A stretch of 64,000 bases of DNA. It comes from Streptomyces sp. NBRC 110035 (GTDB taxonomy: Bacteria; Actinomycetota; Actinomycetes; Streptomycetales; Streptomycetaceae). The stretch covers positions 1-64,000 of the forward strand of contig NZ_BBNN01000040.1 in the NCBI RefSeq assembly GCF_000829695.1, given 5' to 3'. Of the stretch, positions 7,364-15,091 are shown in pieces. The notes under the pieces were generated by a model. It made no database searches. It saw only the letters and a program-made list of their open reading frames with translations, and was not told the DNA's origin. Every line of letters starts with the position of its first letter. Within the stretch, counting starts at the first letter, position 1. Position numbers and translations under genes: made by a program.

Positions 7364-8167
7364 CTACCGCACCCCCTCCTTCCGAGGCCAAGCCGCAGAC
7401 GCATCGCGCACTAGCTCAGACACGAGCTCCACGCGGTCACCCGGGATAACGCGGATCGTCACCTCGAGTGCGTCACCTGTACGCCCTGATCTTCCTACCA
7501 GCGTCATCTCCATGACAGGCATGGATGCGGCGATCTCCAGAAGCTGCGCTTCCTCCTCGGAAGGCATGCGCGTCCTCACGGTCTCGATCCAGGAGAGCGG
7601 GCCGTGGCCGGCCTCCTCCAAGCGGTCGAGATATCCGCCTGGCCCTGTCGACTTCTCGCCGATCCGCGGGGCGTCTTCAACCGCCTGCGGGCTCAACCAT
7701 GTGTCGACGATCTGGAACGGCGGCTCCTCTTCGGGCGACATGATCCGTCGTCGCCGCAGAACTTCACTGCTCGGTTCGACCGAGAACATCTCTGCAACCC
7801 GGTCGGGCGCCGGCTCGTATGACCGCCTGGGTGTGCCGTGCGTCTGCCATGCCTCGTCCGGGTAGCTGGCGGCAGGGAAGACGTACATGCCGGCGGTGCT
7901 ACGGGTGACGACTTGGCTTCTGGTGATGCGGCGCCGCTCGGTGCGGGCCTGCACGACCGTCCCCTTGCGCGGTGCGCTCCGGACGATCCCTTCCGAAGCC
8001 AGCTGGTTCAACGCCGCCCGCACGGTCTGGCGCGCGAGCTTGTAGGTGTCCATCAGCTCGGTGATGGGCGGCAACGTACTTCCGGGCGGGTATTCACCCC
8101 CCTCGATCCGACCCCGCAGGAGCTCCGCGAGCTCCCGGTAGGTCTTTGGACCATCTTCGATCGGCAT
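7364..8167 (-). CDS. GntR-family (HutC/UTRA type) transcriptional repressor
   Basis: Start at MPIEDGPKTY with AGGAGG six bases upstream. Residues 8-75 form the GntR winged helix (YRELAELLRGRIEGGEYPPG, then LARQTVRAALNQLASEGIV); the rest, with RRRRIMSPEEEPPFQIVDTW, is the UTRA effector domain. The gene is divergent from the conjugation operon, and the space between contains a paired palindrome over a promoter. KorSA/KorA-like GntR regulators repress transfer genes in actinomycete conjugative elements, so I infer it represses this operon and itself. The ligand is unknown. Confidence 0.88.
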   Translation of the reverse strand: MPIEDGPKTYRELAELLRGRIEGGEYPPGSTLPPITELMDTYKLARQTVRAALNQLASEGIVRSAPRKGTVVQARTERRRITRSQVVTRSTAGMYVFPAASYPDEAWQTHGTPRRSYEPAPDRVAEMFSVEPSSEVLRRRRIMSPEEEPPFQIVDTWLSPQAVEDAPRIGEKSTGPGGYLDRLEEAGHGPLSWIETVRTRMPSEEEAQLLEIAASMPVMEMTLVGRSGRTGDALEVTIRVIPGDRVELVSELVRDASAAWPRKEGVR

Positions 8168-8199
8168 TGATGCCTCCTGTCGTGTGACTGCATTACACA

Positions 8200-8245
8200 C
8201 TCTGGGCTAGCCTATTGACAAGTAGGGCTAGCCCAGAGATATGGT
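8200..8245 (+). promoter_or_regulatory. promoter of the conjugation operon with two GntR operator boxes
   Basis: Two copies of a GGGCTAGCC-centred palindrome (8204-8213 and 8225-8234) lie inside a larger perfect inverted repeat: 13 bases at 8200-8212 mirrored at 8226-8238. TTGACA at 8215-8220 and TATGGT at 8240-8245 fit a vegetative promoter with a 19-base spacer, and the second box sits in that spacer, so a bound repressor would block RNA polymerase. The leader contains a hairpin with CCCGGTG/CACCGGG arms at 8288-8307. Confidence 0.7.
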
Positions 8246-8353
8246 GTGTCTAGTCAATCACGACAGGTCTTAGCACGCAGAACGGCCCCCGGTGCTTCAC
8301 CACCGGGAGCCGCGTGTGTAGACCAGCCCGCCTGTCCCCAGGAGGCACGATCC

Positions 8354-8656
8354 ATGAACAGGATCGCACAGCCCGCACCCGCCAGTACCCCGAACACCTC
8401 CCAGGCCGATGAGGCCCTGCGTCGCGTCACCGCCGCGCAGATCGGCCCGCGCCGGCCGGGCACCGTCTACTACGACGGCCCCCGCCTCGTCGAGGTCCGC
8501 GCCGTCGTCATCGACCTCTCCGAGGCCCGCCGGATCCTACGCCGCAACGCCGCCCGGTTCGCCGTCCTCGTCCGCGACGTCCACGCCGGCACCGAGCACT
8601 ACACCGGCGCCATCTGGACCGGCACCGACCGCGTCATCAAGGCGGTGGCCGCGTGA
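8354..8656 (+). CDS. hypothetical protein, first gene of the conjugation operon
   Basis: 100 residues from MNRIAQPAPAS, with AGGAGG nine bases upstream. The folded part (TVYYDGPRLVEVRAVVIDL, then RFAVLVRDVHAGTEHYTGAI) looks like a small beta-rich domain. No family recognised. Being first after the repressed promoter, and small, it resembles the regulatory or accessory genes that open transfer operons of actinomycete integrative elements. The next gene's GTG overlaps its stop. Confidence 0.7.
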   Translation: MNRIAQPAPASTPNTSQADEALRRVTAAQIGPRRPGTVYYDGPRLVEVRAVVIDLSEARRILRRNAARFAVLVRDVHAGTEHYTGAIWTGTDRVIKAVAA

Positions 8657-8868
8657 AGCAGCCCGCCCTCGAGGCCATCCCGTCCGGCGAATACTCCCCG
8701 GCCGCCGTCGCCCAGAACGACCCCCACCTCTACGCCGACGTCACCGACCTGTTCCTCCTCGTCGACCCGCTCTCCTACCTCGACGACGTCCTCACCTCCC
8801 TGGAGCCGGACGCCGCAGCCGCCGCCTACGAGCAGCTGGTCACCGGCGAATGGGACGGAAACCTGTGA
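8653..8868 (+). CDS. small acidic protein, 71 aa
   Basis: GTG start overlapping the stop of the preceding gene by four bases. The product (MKQPALEAIPSGEYSPAA) is acidic with a LFLLVDPLSYLDDVL helix. It is followed by another overlap (TGATG) with the next gene, so the three are cotranslated. No function recognised. Confidence 0.65.
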   Translation: MKQPALEAIPSGEYSPAAVAQNDPHLYADVTDLFLLVDPLSYLDDVLTSLEPDAAAAAYEQLVTGEWDGNL

Positions 8869-9341
8869 TGGACGCACCCTCCGAACTCGCCGACGCCCTC
8901 GAGGACTTCCACGGCTTCGCCTGGATCCCCGGCCTGGCCAAAATCCTCGACGGTCTCGCCGACATGGACACCGCGATCCGCGCCGGCCACATGAGCACCG
9001 ACGCCACCCAGACCCTCCTGACGATCCTCGGCAACCCCAGCGTCCCCGACCTGCCCCACCTCCTGGCCGTCACCGTCCAGACCCTCACCGGACCCGACAA
9101 CCCCACCCTCCACCACCTGCCCGACGACATCCGCAAGAACCTCCAGCACCTCGGCGAACTCCACGCCTTCGAGACCGCCGAATACATCCCCCGCGACCAC
9201 ACCAACGAAGCCGCCGCCCTCATTACCGAGAACCGCCTGCACACCCGGGGGGAGGTGCCGGCCATGACCGAGGAGCAGAGGAAGGAGCTCAGCCGCAAGA
9301 ACGCCGAGAAGAACAAGCAGTCCATCAACCGCCCCCGCTAA
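8868..9341 (+). CDS. helical hypothetical protein, 157 aa
   Basis: The ATG at 8868 shares its A with the preceding stop. The chain (MDAPSELADALEDFHGFAWI) is predicted all-helical with several LxxL heptad-like stretches and ends in a basic EEQRKELSRKNAEKNKQS tail. No family recognised; position puts it in the conjugation operon. Confidence 0.65.
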   Translation: MDAPSELADALEDFHGFAWIPGLAKILDGLADMDTAIRAGHMSTDATQTLLTILGNPSVPDLPHLLAVTVQTLTGPDNPTLHHLPDDIRKNLQHLGELHAFETAEYIPRDHTNEAAALITENRLHTRGEVPAMTEEQRKELSRKNAEKNKQSINRPR

Positions 9342-9413
9342 CCCCCGTCCGGGGCCCGGACCGATCCCGGCCGGGCCCCACCCCGCCACCGACCAGGAAG
9401 GACACCAACCGCC

Positions 9414-9620
9414 GTGCCCGAGCAGCCCCAGCCCCGCGAGTACTTCTTCCTCCTCACCATCGCCACCAGGGCCGGTACCGCCACGGTCCACGGCTTCACC
9501 TCCTTGGCCCCGGGGACCACCCGGCACCAGGCCTTCACCGCGCTCGCCAACCAGTACTTCCCGCAGGCCATGCCGACCCCCACCGTCCTCGCCTTCGACC
9601 TCCGGCCCAACCAGCTCTGA
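9414..9620 (+). CDS. small hypothetical protein, 68 aa
   Basis: GTG start with AGGAAGGA upstream. The short chain (MPEQPQPREYFFLLTIATRAG) looks like one small alpha/beta unit. No family recognised. It has its own ribosome site and is spaced 72 bases from the gene before. Confidence 0.6.
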   Translation: MPEQPQPREYFFLLTIATRAGTATVHGFTSLAPGTTRHQAFTALANQYFPQAMPTPTVLAFDLRPNQL

Positions 9621-9769
9621 CCCCCCCCGACCGGGGCCAGGCTCCCCCCCCCACCGGGCCCCACCCTCTGGCCTCGCCGGAGGCCGTACCGGCGAAAACC
9701 CCCACGCCGGTACGGCACCCAGCAAGTCCAGCGACACCCCCACCCGACACACCACCCGGAAGGACCACC

Positions 9770-10075
9770 GTGCACAAGGCCACCATCACCCAGGCAGGCA
9801 TCCTCGCCCCCTTCGCCGTCCTCGCCGCCGGCCTCGGCAAGCAGATCGCCGACCACGGCGCCAGCACCACGGCAGTCATCTCCGTCGTCGCCTTCACCCT
9901 CACCACCGGCCTGTACTTCGCCGCCCAGGTCGGCCAGGCCATGCGCACCACCCTCTACAACTGCCCCACCAAGGGCTGCACCGTCTCCATCCGCGCCCGC
10001 AACACCAGCCCCACCGAACTCGACCGGCTCCGGACCCTCGCCACCGACCACGCCAAGCACGGGACCACGCGATGA
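9770..10075 (+). CDS. small membrane protein, 101 aa
   Basis: GTG start behind GGAAGGA. Two hydrophobic segments (about residues 8-25 and 34-54) are followed by a cytosolic tail with NCPTKGCTVSIRARN, which could bind a metal. Size and place before an SpdB-like gene suggest a spread-type membrane accessory of conjugation, by inference. The next ATG overlaps its stop. Confidence 0.65.
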   Translation: MHKATITQAGILAPFAVLAAGLGKQIADHGASTTAVISVVAFTLTTGLYFAAQVGQAMRTTLYNCPTKGCTVSIRARNTSPTELDRLRTLATDHAKHGTTR

Positions 10076-10275
10076 CCGGCAGCGAGTTCCGCCAGACCCA
10101 CGGCGACCCCGCCCAGTGGGACAACCGCGAGTACGAGGCCTACTTCGCCCTCACCGCACAGCCGGCCACCCGCGACTGCTGGTTCTGTACCGCCCCCAAC
10201 CCGGCCACCGCCACCCGCTGCGGCTTCTGCAACCACCACACCGACGACAACCCCAACCACCAGCCCGCCGCCTGA
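10072..10275 (+). CDS. small zinc-finger protein, 67 aa
   Basis: ATG overlaps the stop of the preceding gene. The chain contains CWFC at about residues 36-39 and CGFC at about 50-53, a four-cysteine site like RanBP2-type zinc ribbons. It is in the conjugation operon; partner unknown. Confidence 0.65.
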   Translation: MTGSEFRQTHGDPAQWDNREYEAYFALTAQPATRDCWFCTAPNPATATRCGFCNHHTDDNPNHQPAA

Positions 10276-10300
10276 ACCACCGGAAAGGACACCGATCCCC

Positions 10301-11479
10301 GTGAACACCACCCCGGCCGGCAACGAGCCGCACCGCCCCACCGAGGACGGCCCCCTCGCGCCCACCGCGCCGGGGCAGCCCCTCGCCGAACAGGAGGCCA
10401 AGCGCAAGCTGTCCGGCGGACAGATCGCCGTCCTCACCGTCGCCACCCTCATCATGGCCGCCGTCGGCATCGGCGGCGCCATCGGCACCTACGCCAACGC
10501 CAACGCCGAACTGAAGCGCTCCGAAACCGCCCTCGGCATCGTCGCCGCCGGCGAAGGCGCCACCCTCGTCGCCGCCCTCGTCATGGTCGGCGTCACCATG
10601 CTCGGCCAGGCCGCCCCCCTCATCGCCCGCGCCGCCCTGTGGGTCCTCCCCGCGGCCGCCGCCGTCATGGGCCTCGCCATCGCCCCCACCCCCCGCGAAG
10701 CCGTCATCTACGCCCTCACCCCGCTCGCCATGACCGCCTCCGCCGAAGGCATCAGCTTCCTCGCCCGCCGGATCGTCGTACACCGCACCGGCACCGACAC
10801 CGAGGCCCAACGCCGCAACGCAGAGATCATGCGGCAGATCGCCTTCCACGCGGCTCAGGCCGAACGGCACCCCGAGGAGAAGGTCCGCCAGGCGTCGGCT
10901 CTCACCGCGTGGAAGCTCATGCGCCGCGTCGGAGACGGCGACGCACAGCTCGGCTCAGGGCTCATCGCCGTCCAGCGTGAGCGGTTCACCGACGGCGCCA
11001 ACTCGGCTCTGCTGTCCATGCTCACCGGCACCCCTGAGCCCGCCCCGGCTCACCCCGCCCTCCCGGCCATCGAGTCGGGTGAGTCGACCGGTGAGCCGAC
11101 CGGCAGCACCGTGATCCTCAGCCAGCGGCCTGAGCCCGTCGGCTCGGCTCACACTCCGGCACTGCCCGACGCCCGCACGATCATTCAGCCCTCTGACCAG
11201 GTGATCCGTCGTGAGCCGGTCTTGAGCCAGGGTGAGCCCGCTCTCGCCAAGACCGTCCAGGCCGCCGCTGAGACGGCCGCCGGTGAGCCGGGCGAGACGG
11301 ATCAGAGCACCGACGAGAAGGAGCAGCAGATTGCTGAGCTGGCTCACCGGCTCAAGTCCGGTGAGCGGCTCACCAAGAACACGGCGGCTCAGCTCCTCGG
11401 TGTGAGCCCGGCGACCGCGGGCCGTCGGCTCAAGGACGCCCGGGACCGGATCAGCGACGGAACGGGGATGTACCTGTGA
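10301..11479 (+). CDS. SpdB-like membrane protein with C-terminal helix-turn-helix
   Basis: 392 residues from a GTG behind GGAAAGGA. Four or so membrane segments lie between residues 42 and 155, then a long soluble part, then a helix-turn-helix near the C-terminus (NTAAQLLGVSPATAGRRLKD, about 362-381). Multispan proteins of this kind (SpdB) take part in intramycelial plasmid spreading in Streptomyces. The 3' 60 per cent of the gene contains the TGAGC/GCTCA cluster and uses GCT, TCA and TGA-containing codon pairs unlike its neighbours, so the DNA itself appears to be under selection. Confidence 0.7.
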   Translation: MNTTPAGNEPHRPTEDGPLAPTAPGQPLAEQEAKRKLSGGQIAVLTVATLIMAAVGIGGAIGTYANANAELKRSETALGIVAAGEGATLVAALVMVGVTMLGQAAPLIARAALWVLPAAAAVMGLAIAPTPREAVIYALTPLAMTASAEGISFLARRIVVHRTGTDTEAQRRNAEIMRQIAFHAAQAERHPEEKVRQASALTAWKLMRRVGDGDAQLGSGLIAVQRERFTDGANSALLSMLTGTPEPAPAHPALPAIESGESTGEPTGSTVILSQRPEPVGSAHTPALPDARTIIQPSDQVIRREPVLSQGEPALAKTVQAAAETAAGEPGETDQSTDEKEQQIAELAHRLKSGERLTKNTAAQLLGVSPATAGRRLKDARDRISDGTGMYL

Positions 11480-11506
11480 CCGCCACCCGCACCCCCGGCC
11501 GTGAGC
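10853..11506. repeat. cluster of 24 TGAGC/GCTCA motifs, candidate clt transfer locus
   Basis: Twelve TGAGC and twelve GCTCA pentamers lie in 654 bases, about 1-2 being expected by chance; most extend to GGTGAGCCG or its complement GGCTCACC. First copies are at 10853, 10915, 10953, 10960, 10978; last at 11403, 11428, 11502. Outside this interval the conjugation operon has only scattered copies. TraB-type translocases of Streptomyces plasmids bind short repeated recognition sequences in a clt locus, and this is the obvious candidate here. Confidence 0.65.
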
Positions 11507-11973
11507 CGCGGACGGTCCCCCCGTCCGCGGTACCGGCCCGCCCCGCACCCGCCCGGTCGGCGACCGCCCCCGCGACCCCGGCCGCCCCGCCCTGGACCCA
11601 CCGCCTCCTCCCGGCCGCGCTCCGCAACGCGATGACCGACCTCGGCTGGTGGCAGAACCCCACCCCGCAGAAGCCCTCCGCCCACCTGAAGCAGGTCCTC
11701 GACACGCTCCACCGGTACGGCTGGTGCCAGTCCCTGGACGTGTCCCCCACCGGCCGGATGTGCATCCGCGGCGCCCAGAACCTCCTCGAGAAGACCGGCC
11801 ACGTCACCCCCGCCGCACGCGAGCGGGCCGTCGCCTACATGCAGCAAACCCTGAACGAGGCCGGCATCCAGATGAGCTTCTTCACCTGGAACGACCTCCC
11901 CGGCCAAACCCCGGCCACCGTCGAAACCCTGCTGGTCAAGGCCGCCTACAAGGCCCGAGCGAACGGAGAATAA
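11476..11973 (+). CDS. DUF6197-family protein, 165 aa
   Basis: The GTG overlaps the stop of the SpdB-like gene. After a Pro/Ala-rich tail (residues 1-40) the chain shows YGWCQ, GRMCIRGAQ and a C-terminal WNDLPGQTPATVETLL, which is the DUF6197 pattern. The family is widespread in Streptomyces, and its function is unknown. Its presence inside a transfer operon, and a second relative at the left end of the window, suggest a role linked to mobile elements. Confidence 0.75.
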   Translation: MTATRTPGREPRTVPPSAVPARPAPARSATAPATPAAPPWTHRLLPAALRNAMTDLGWWQNPTPQKPSAHLKQVLDTLHRYGWCQSLDVSPTGRMCIRGAQNLLEKTGHVTPAARERAVAYMQQTLNEAGIQMSFFTWNDLPGQTPATVETLLVKAAYKARANGE

Positions 11974-11976
11974 GCA

Positions 11977-12564
11977 ATGCACAACAGCCCCGAATTCCAC
12001 GACCCGGAATTCAACGACGTCATCACCGGCGGATACGCCGACCCGCACCCCTACGGCATTCCCGCGCAGCCGGTGAAGACCGGCCTGACCCCCCGCGGAA
12101 AGGCCGCCCTCGGCATCGGCGGCGCATTCCTCGCCTGCGGCAGCCTGTTCGGCTGGCAGCACTACGCCGCACAGCAGGCGGAAGCCGAGCAGAAGGCGCA
12201 GGAAATCGCCCTCAAGCAGCAGGAACTGCGCCTCGAGGAAATCCGCGAACTGAACAAGGCGACCGCCGCCCAGATGGAGACCCAGGCCGCCGTCGACACT
12301 GCCCGGCAGAAGCAGATCGACGCCTGCGTCAACGACAACAAGGGCCTGATCGGCAAGCAGCTCGGCGCCTCCTACCGGTCGGTGGTGGAGGACTGCCAGA
12401 CCCAGTACCCGGCCACCCTCGGCAGCGACATGCAGGCCGCCGCCACCACCACCGGCACGGGCGACGACGGCGGGGTGAACCCCGGCGCCCTCCTCGGGGC
12501 CGGCGTCCTCGGTCTCGGTCTCGCCGTCGCCGTCCGAAAGAGCACCAAGAGTCACCCTGCGTAG
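11977..12564 (+). CDS. coiled-coil membrane protein, 195 aa
   Basis: Starts three bases after the previous stop. A hydrophobic segment at about 46-62 is followed by a coiled coil (AEAEQKAQEIALKQQELRL, then EEIRELNKATAAQMETQAAV; about 66-108), a stretch with two cysteines (IDACVNDNKG and VEDCQTQYP) and a second hydrophobic segment near the C-terminus (ALLGAGVLGLGLAVAV). The two-span topology with a long coiled coil suggests a structural part of the transfer apparatus. No family recognised. Confidence 0.7.
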   Translation: MHNSPEFHDPEFNDVITGGYADPHPYGIPAQPVKTGLTPRGKAALGIGGAFLACGSLFGWQHYAAQQAEAEQKAQEIALKQQELRLEEIRELNKATAAQMETQAAVDTARQKQIDACVNDNKGLIGKQLGASYRSVVEDCQTQYPATLGSDMQAAATTTGTGDDGGVNPGALLGAGVLGLGLAVAVRKSTKSHPA

Positions 12565-12681
12565 TTCTTACTACCGGTCGGCACCCCGGAAAGACCCGCC
12601 CACACCCCGCAATAGAGCCCCCGACCAGGGGCTCACCCCCAACGAGATCAGTAGTAGTAACTACCGAAAGTGAGGAGCAAG

Positions 12682-14646
12682 ATGGCGAGCGACACGGCCC
12701 CCGCGGCCGTCCCCGGCCCCCACGCCCCGCCCCCCAGCACCGCGCCCACCACCCCCAGCAACGGGCAGCAGCAGGGCGGGATCGCCGGGCTGCTCGCCCC
12801 CGTCGGACCCGCCCGCGCCGACTTCAACCTCGACCCCGCCACCGGCCCGGCCGACACCCCGGAGCAGGCCGCCACCGGAGTCACCAGCGACACCTACCAA
12901 CTCGAGGAAGCCGCCCCCGAAAAGAACTCCGGGACCACCCGCAACGGCGGCGGCACGCCGAAGGAAGGCGTCGTCAAGGCGTGGCTGCGGGCCGGCGCCG
13001 AACGCTGGCGGAAAGGCGGCGACGCCCGCCTCAAGCGCCTCGACATCCAGAAGGCAAAGGCCCAGGCGCGGCAGGTCAAGGAAACCGTGACCGTGAACCG
13101 CTCCGAGAAAATGGCCGGCGGGTCCACGAATTCCAGTACCGGCAGCAAGAACAACGCCGCCGGGAAATCCCTGAACAGTAAGTCCAACGGGGCCGGAAAC
13201 AGCGGCGGCACGGGGCCGAAGAACCGAGGGGCGGGCGGCACCAACAATTCCGGTGGCGGCCAGTCCGGCAGCACCGGCCGTAGCGGGGCGGGCGGCCAGA
13301 CCGGCGGCGGCAGCCGCGGCAGCAACACCGGGACGAAGACCAGCGGCGACTCCCGGCGCACCAGCACGGGCCCCGGCAAGGACTCCACCGGTGGACGCGG
13401 CGCAGGCAAGGACAGCGGCTCCGTGAAGCAGCCCGGCGGCGGCAGCAGCACCGGGCCGAAGAACGACACGAAGCCGACCGGGCCGGGGCCGAAGACCAGC
13501 GGGAGCAGCGGGGGAGGCACCGGCAAGTCCGGGACGGCCGGCACGCAGGACCCGGCCGGGAAGCCGGGCAAGGACGCCCCCAGCCCCAAGACCTCCAGCA
13601 CGGCCAAGGACACCAGCAAGCAGGCCAAGACCGGCCCGGCCCCCGACACCGGCAAGAACACCCCGACCGGCAAGGAGAACCGGCCCACGGGCCCCGAGGC
13701 GAAGGACGCCGGGTCCACGGGCGGCACGGGCAAGGTCAGCCTCGACAAGACCGGCCGCAAGAACGACAAGACGACCGACGGCACGGGTACGCCCGACAAA
13801 GACCCCAAGACGCCGCAGGACGGCGGCACCGGCACGCAGAAGACACCGCACGGCGACAAGGACACCGAGCCCCGCAAGCAGCCCGGCCCGCGCGTGCCCG
13901 CCCAGCGCATCAACCTCCAGAACTCTCGGGAGGCCGGCTACCGCGACGGCACCCGCGCCGCCAAAACCGTCGCCCACATGCACGCCTGGCGCGACGGCGC
14001 CCGCGACGGCTACGCCGACACCACCCAGGTCGCCGCCCGCGAGAAGACCCGCCTCGATGAGGCCCACGCCCAGCGCAAGCAAGCCCGCACCCACCCCGAG
14101 GACCAGCCCGTGACCGCACCCGCCTCCAGCGCCGACTACCAGACGGTGCCGCCCAAGCCCGACCACGCCCCCGGACCCCAGCCCGTCCCCGTCACCAGCA
14201 CCGACGCCACCCACGTCCACCTCGGTGCCGGCGCCGCCCGCGACCGCATCAGCCGCGGCGAGGTCCGCACCCTCCGCCAGTTCCAGCAGCGCCTCGAGAC
14301 CAAGGCCGACACCATGACCCGCGTCGGCGACGCCACCCGCGTCCTCGAGCAGCACGCCCAAGAGCAGGCCAAGCAGATCACCCAGCTCCTCGAGCAGGCC
14401 CGCGGCATCGCAGGCGGCGACAAACTCGTCACCGCGCTCACCAAGCTCGCCGACCACGCCCAGGTCCAGGTCGGCAAGGCCGGCGAGATCCGCACCCGCG
14501 CCGCCCGCGCCGCAGAAGCCTGCAAGGCCCTGACCGCCAACACCGACACCCGCTACGGCGGCATCTACCAGGCCGTCGTCGACTCGCCCGAGACCAGCCC
14601 CGCCGAAATGGCCTACTACCGGAACATGGAGACCGCCGGTGCCTGA
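12682..14646 (+). CDS. large low-complexity conjugation-operon protein
   Basis: 654 residues from MASDTAPAAV; GAGGAG lies directly upstream of this ATG. Residues 1-60 are Pro/Ala-rich, 60-130 hold a basic helix (VKAWLRAGAERWRKGGDARL), 130-410 are an extreme Gly/Ser/Thr/Lys-rich linker with GTGKSG- and KNTPTGKE-like units, and the last 230 residues are helical with REAGYRDGTRAAKTV and a coiled-coil region (LEQHAQEQAKQITQLLEQAR). The mixture of a flexible cationic linker between folded ends suggests a DNA- or wall-spanning scaffold. Unusually low use of hydrophobic residues in the linker. Function unknown. Confidence 0.75.
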   Translation: MASDTAPAAVPGPHAPPPSTAPTTPSNGQQQGGIAGLLAPVGPARADFNLDPATGPADTPEQAATGVTSDTYQLEEAAPEKNSGTTRNGGGTPKEGVVKAWLRAGAERWRKGGDARLKRLDIQKAKAQARQVKETVTVNRSEKMAGGSTNSSTGSKNNAAGKSLNSKSNGAGNSGGTGPKNRGAGGTNNSGGGQSGSTGRSGAGGQTGGGSRGSNTGTKTSGDSRRTSTGPGKDSTGGRGAGKDSGSVKQPGGGSSTGPKNDTKPTGPGPKTSGSSGGGTGKSGTAGTQDPAGKPGKDAPSPKTSSTAKDTSKQAKTGPAPDTGKNTPTGKENRPTGPEAKDAGSTGGTGKVSLDKTGRKNDKTTDGTGTPDKDPKTPQDGGTGTQKTPHGDKDTEPRKQPGPRVPAQRINLQNSREAGYRDGTRAAKTVAHMHAWRDGARDGYADTTQVAAREKTRLDEAHAQRKQARTHPEDQPVTAPASSADYQTVPPKPDHAPGPQPVPVTSTDATHVHLGAGAARDRISRGEVRTLRQFQQRLETKADTMTRVGDATRVLEQHAQEQAKQITQLLEQARGIAGGDKLVTALTKLADHAQVQVGKAGEIRTRAARAAEACKALTANTDTRYGGIYQAVVDSPETSPAEMAYYRNMETAGA

Positions 14647-15022
14647 CCTGACGTACGCCCAGCTCGCCAAGCAGACCGCCGCCCTGGCCCGGGATGTCAC
14701 CCGCTCCAGCGAAGCCATCCGCGGCCACGCCAAAAGCCTCGCCGACGAGGCCAAGGACACCGCCCGCCTCGCCGAATCCATCGGCGCCCTGAAAGTCGAC
14801 TCCGCCACCGTCGCCGAAACCCGCGAACTCGCCCGCCTCATGGACGGCCTGGCCGCCGGCGTCATCGACTACGCGGCCGCCGGGGACACCACCGCCCGCG
14901 CCGCACAGGCCGCCCACGACCAGAACCAGGCCAGCCACGCCCGGATCGGCGAGGCCGCCGCCCGCTCCACCGCCGGCCGGGAGGTCTACGACATCGACCG
15001 CGGCTGGCTCACCCAGGAATAG
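14639..15022 (+). CDS. helical coiled-coil protein, 127 aa
   Basis: The GTG overlaps the 3' end of the preceding gene by eight bases. The chain (MPDLTYAQLAKQTAALARDV) is helical throughout with Ala-rich heptads, and its sequence resembles the C-terminal helical part of the preceding protein, so the two may interact. It directly precedes the translocase gene. Confidence 0.65.
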   Translation: MPDLTYAQLAKQTAALARDVTRSSEAIRGHAKSLADEAKDTARLAESIGALKVDSATVAETRELARLMDGLAAGVIDYAAAGDTTARAAQAAHDQNQASHARIGEAAARSTAGREVYDIDRGWLTQE

Positions 15023-15091
15023 CCCCCGCCCCCGCGGCCGGGACCACCCCGGTCCCGGCCGCCCCGCGAACCCCCGCCCAAGGAGCCCCCG

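Noticed and set aside
5532..7865. Very long plus-strand open frame over the minus-strand replication-type and GntR genes
   Set aside because: It is the shadow of GC-rich codons: composition is Arg/Ser/Pro-rich, it has no domain, and the opposite strand carries recognisable proteins.
12565..12665. AGTAGTAACTACC similarity between 12651 and 59510
   Set aside because: A single short match in different contexts, one inside a coding region; likely chance.
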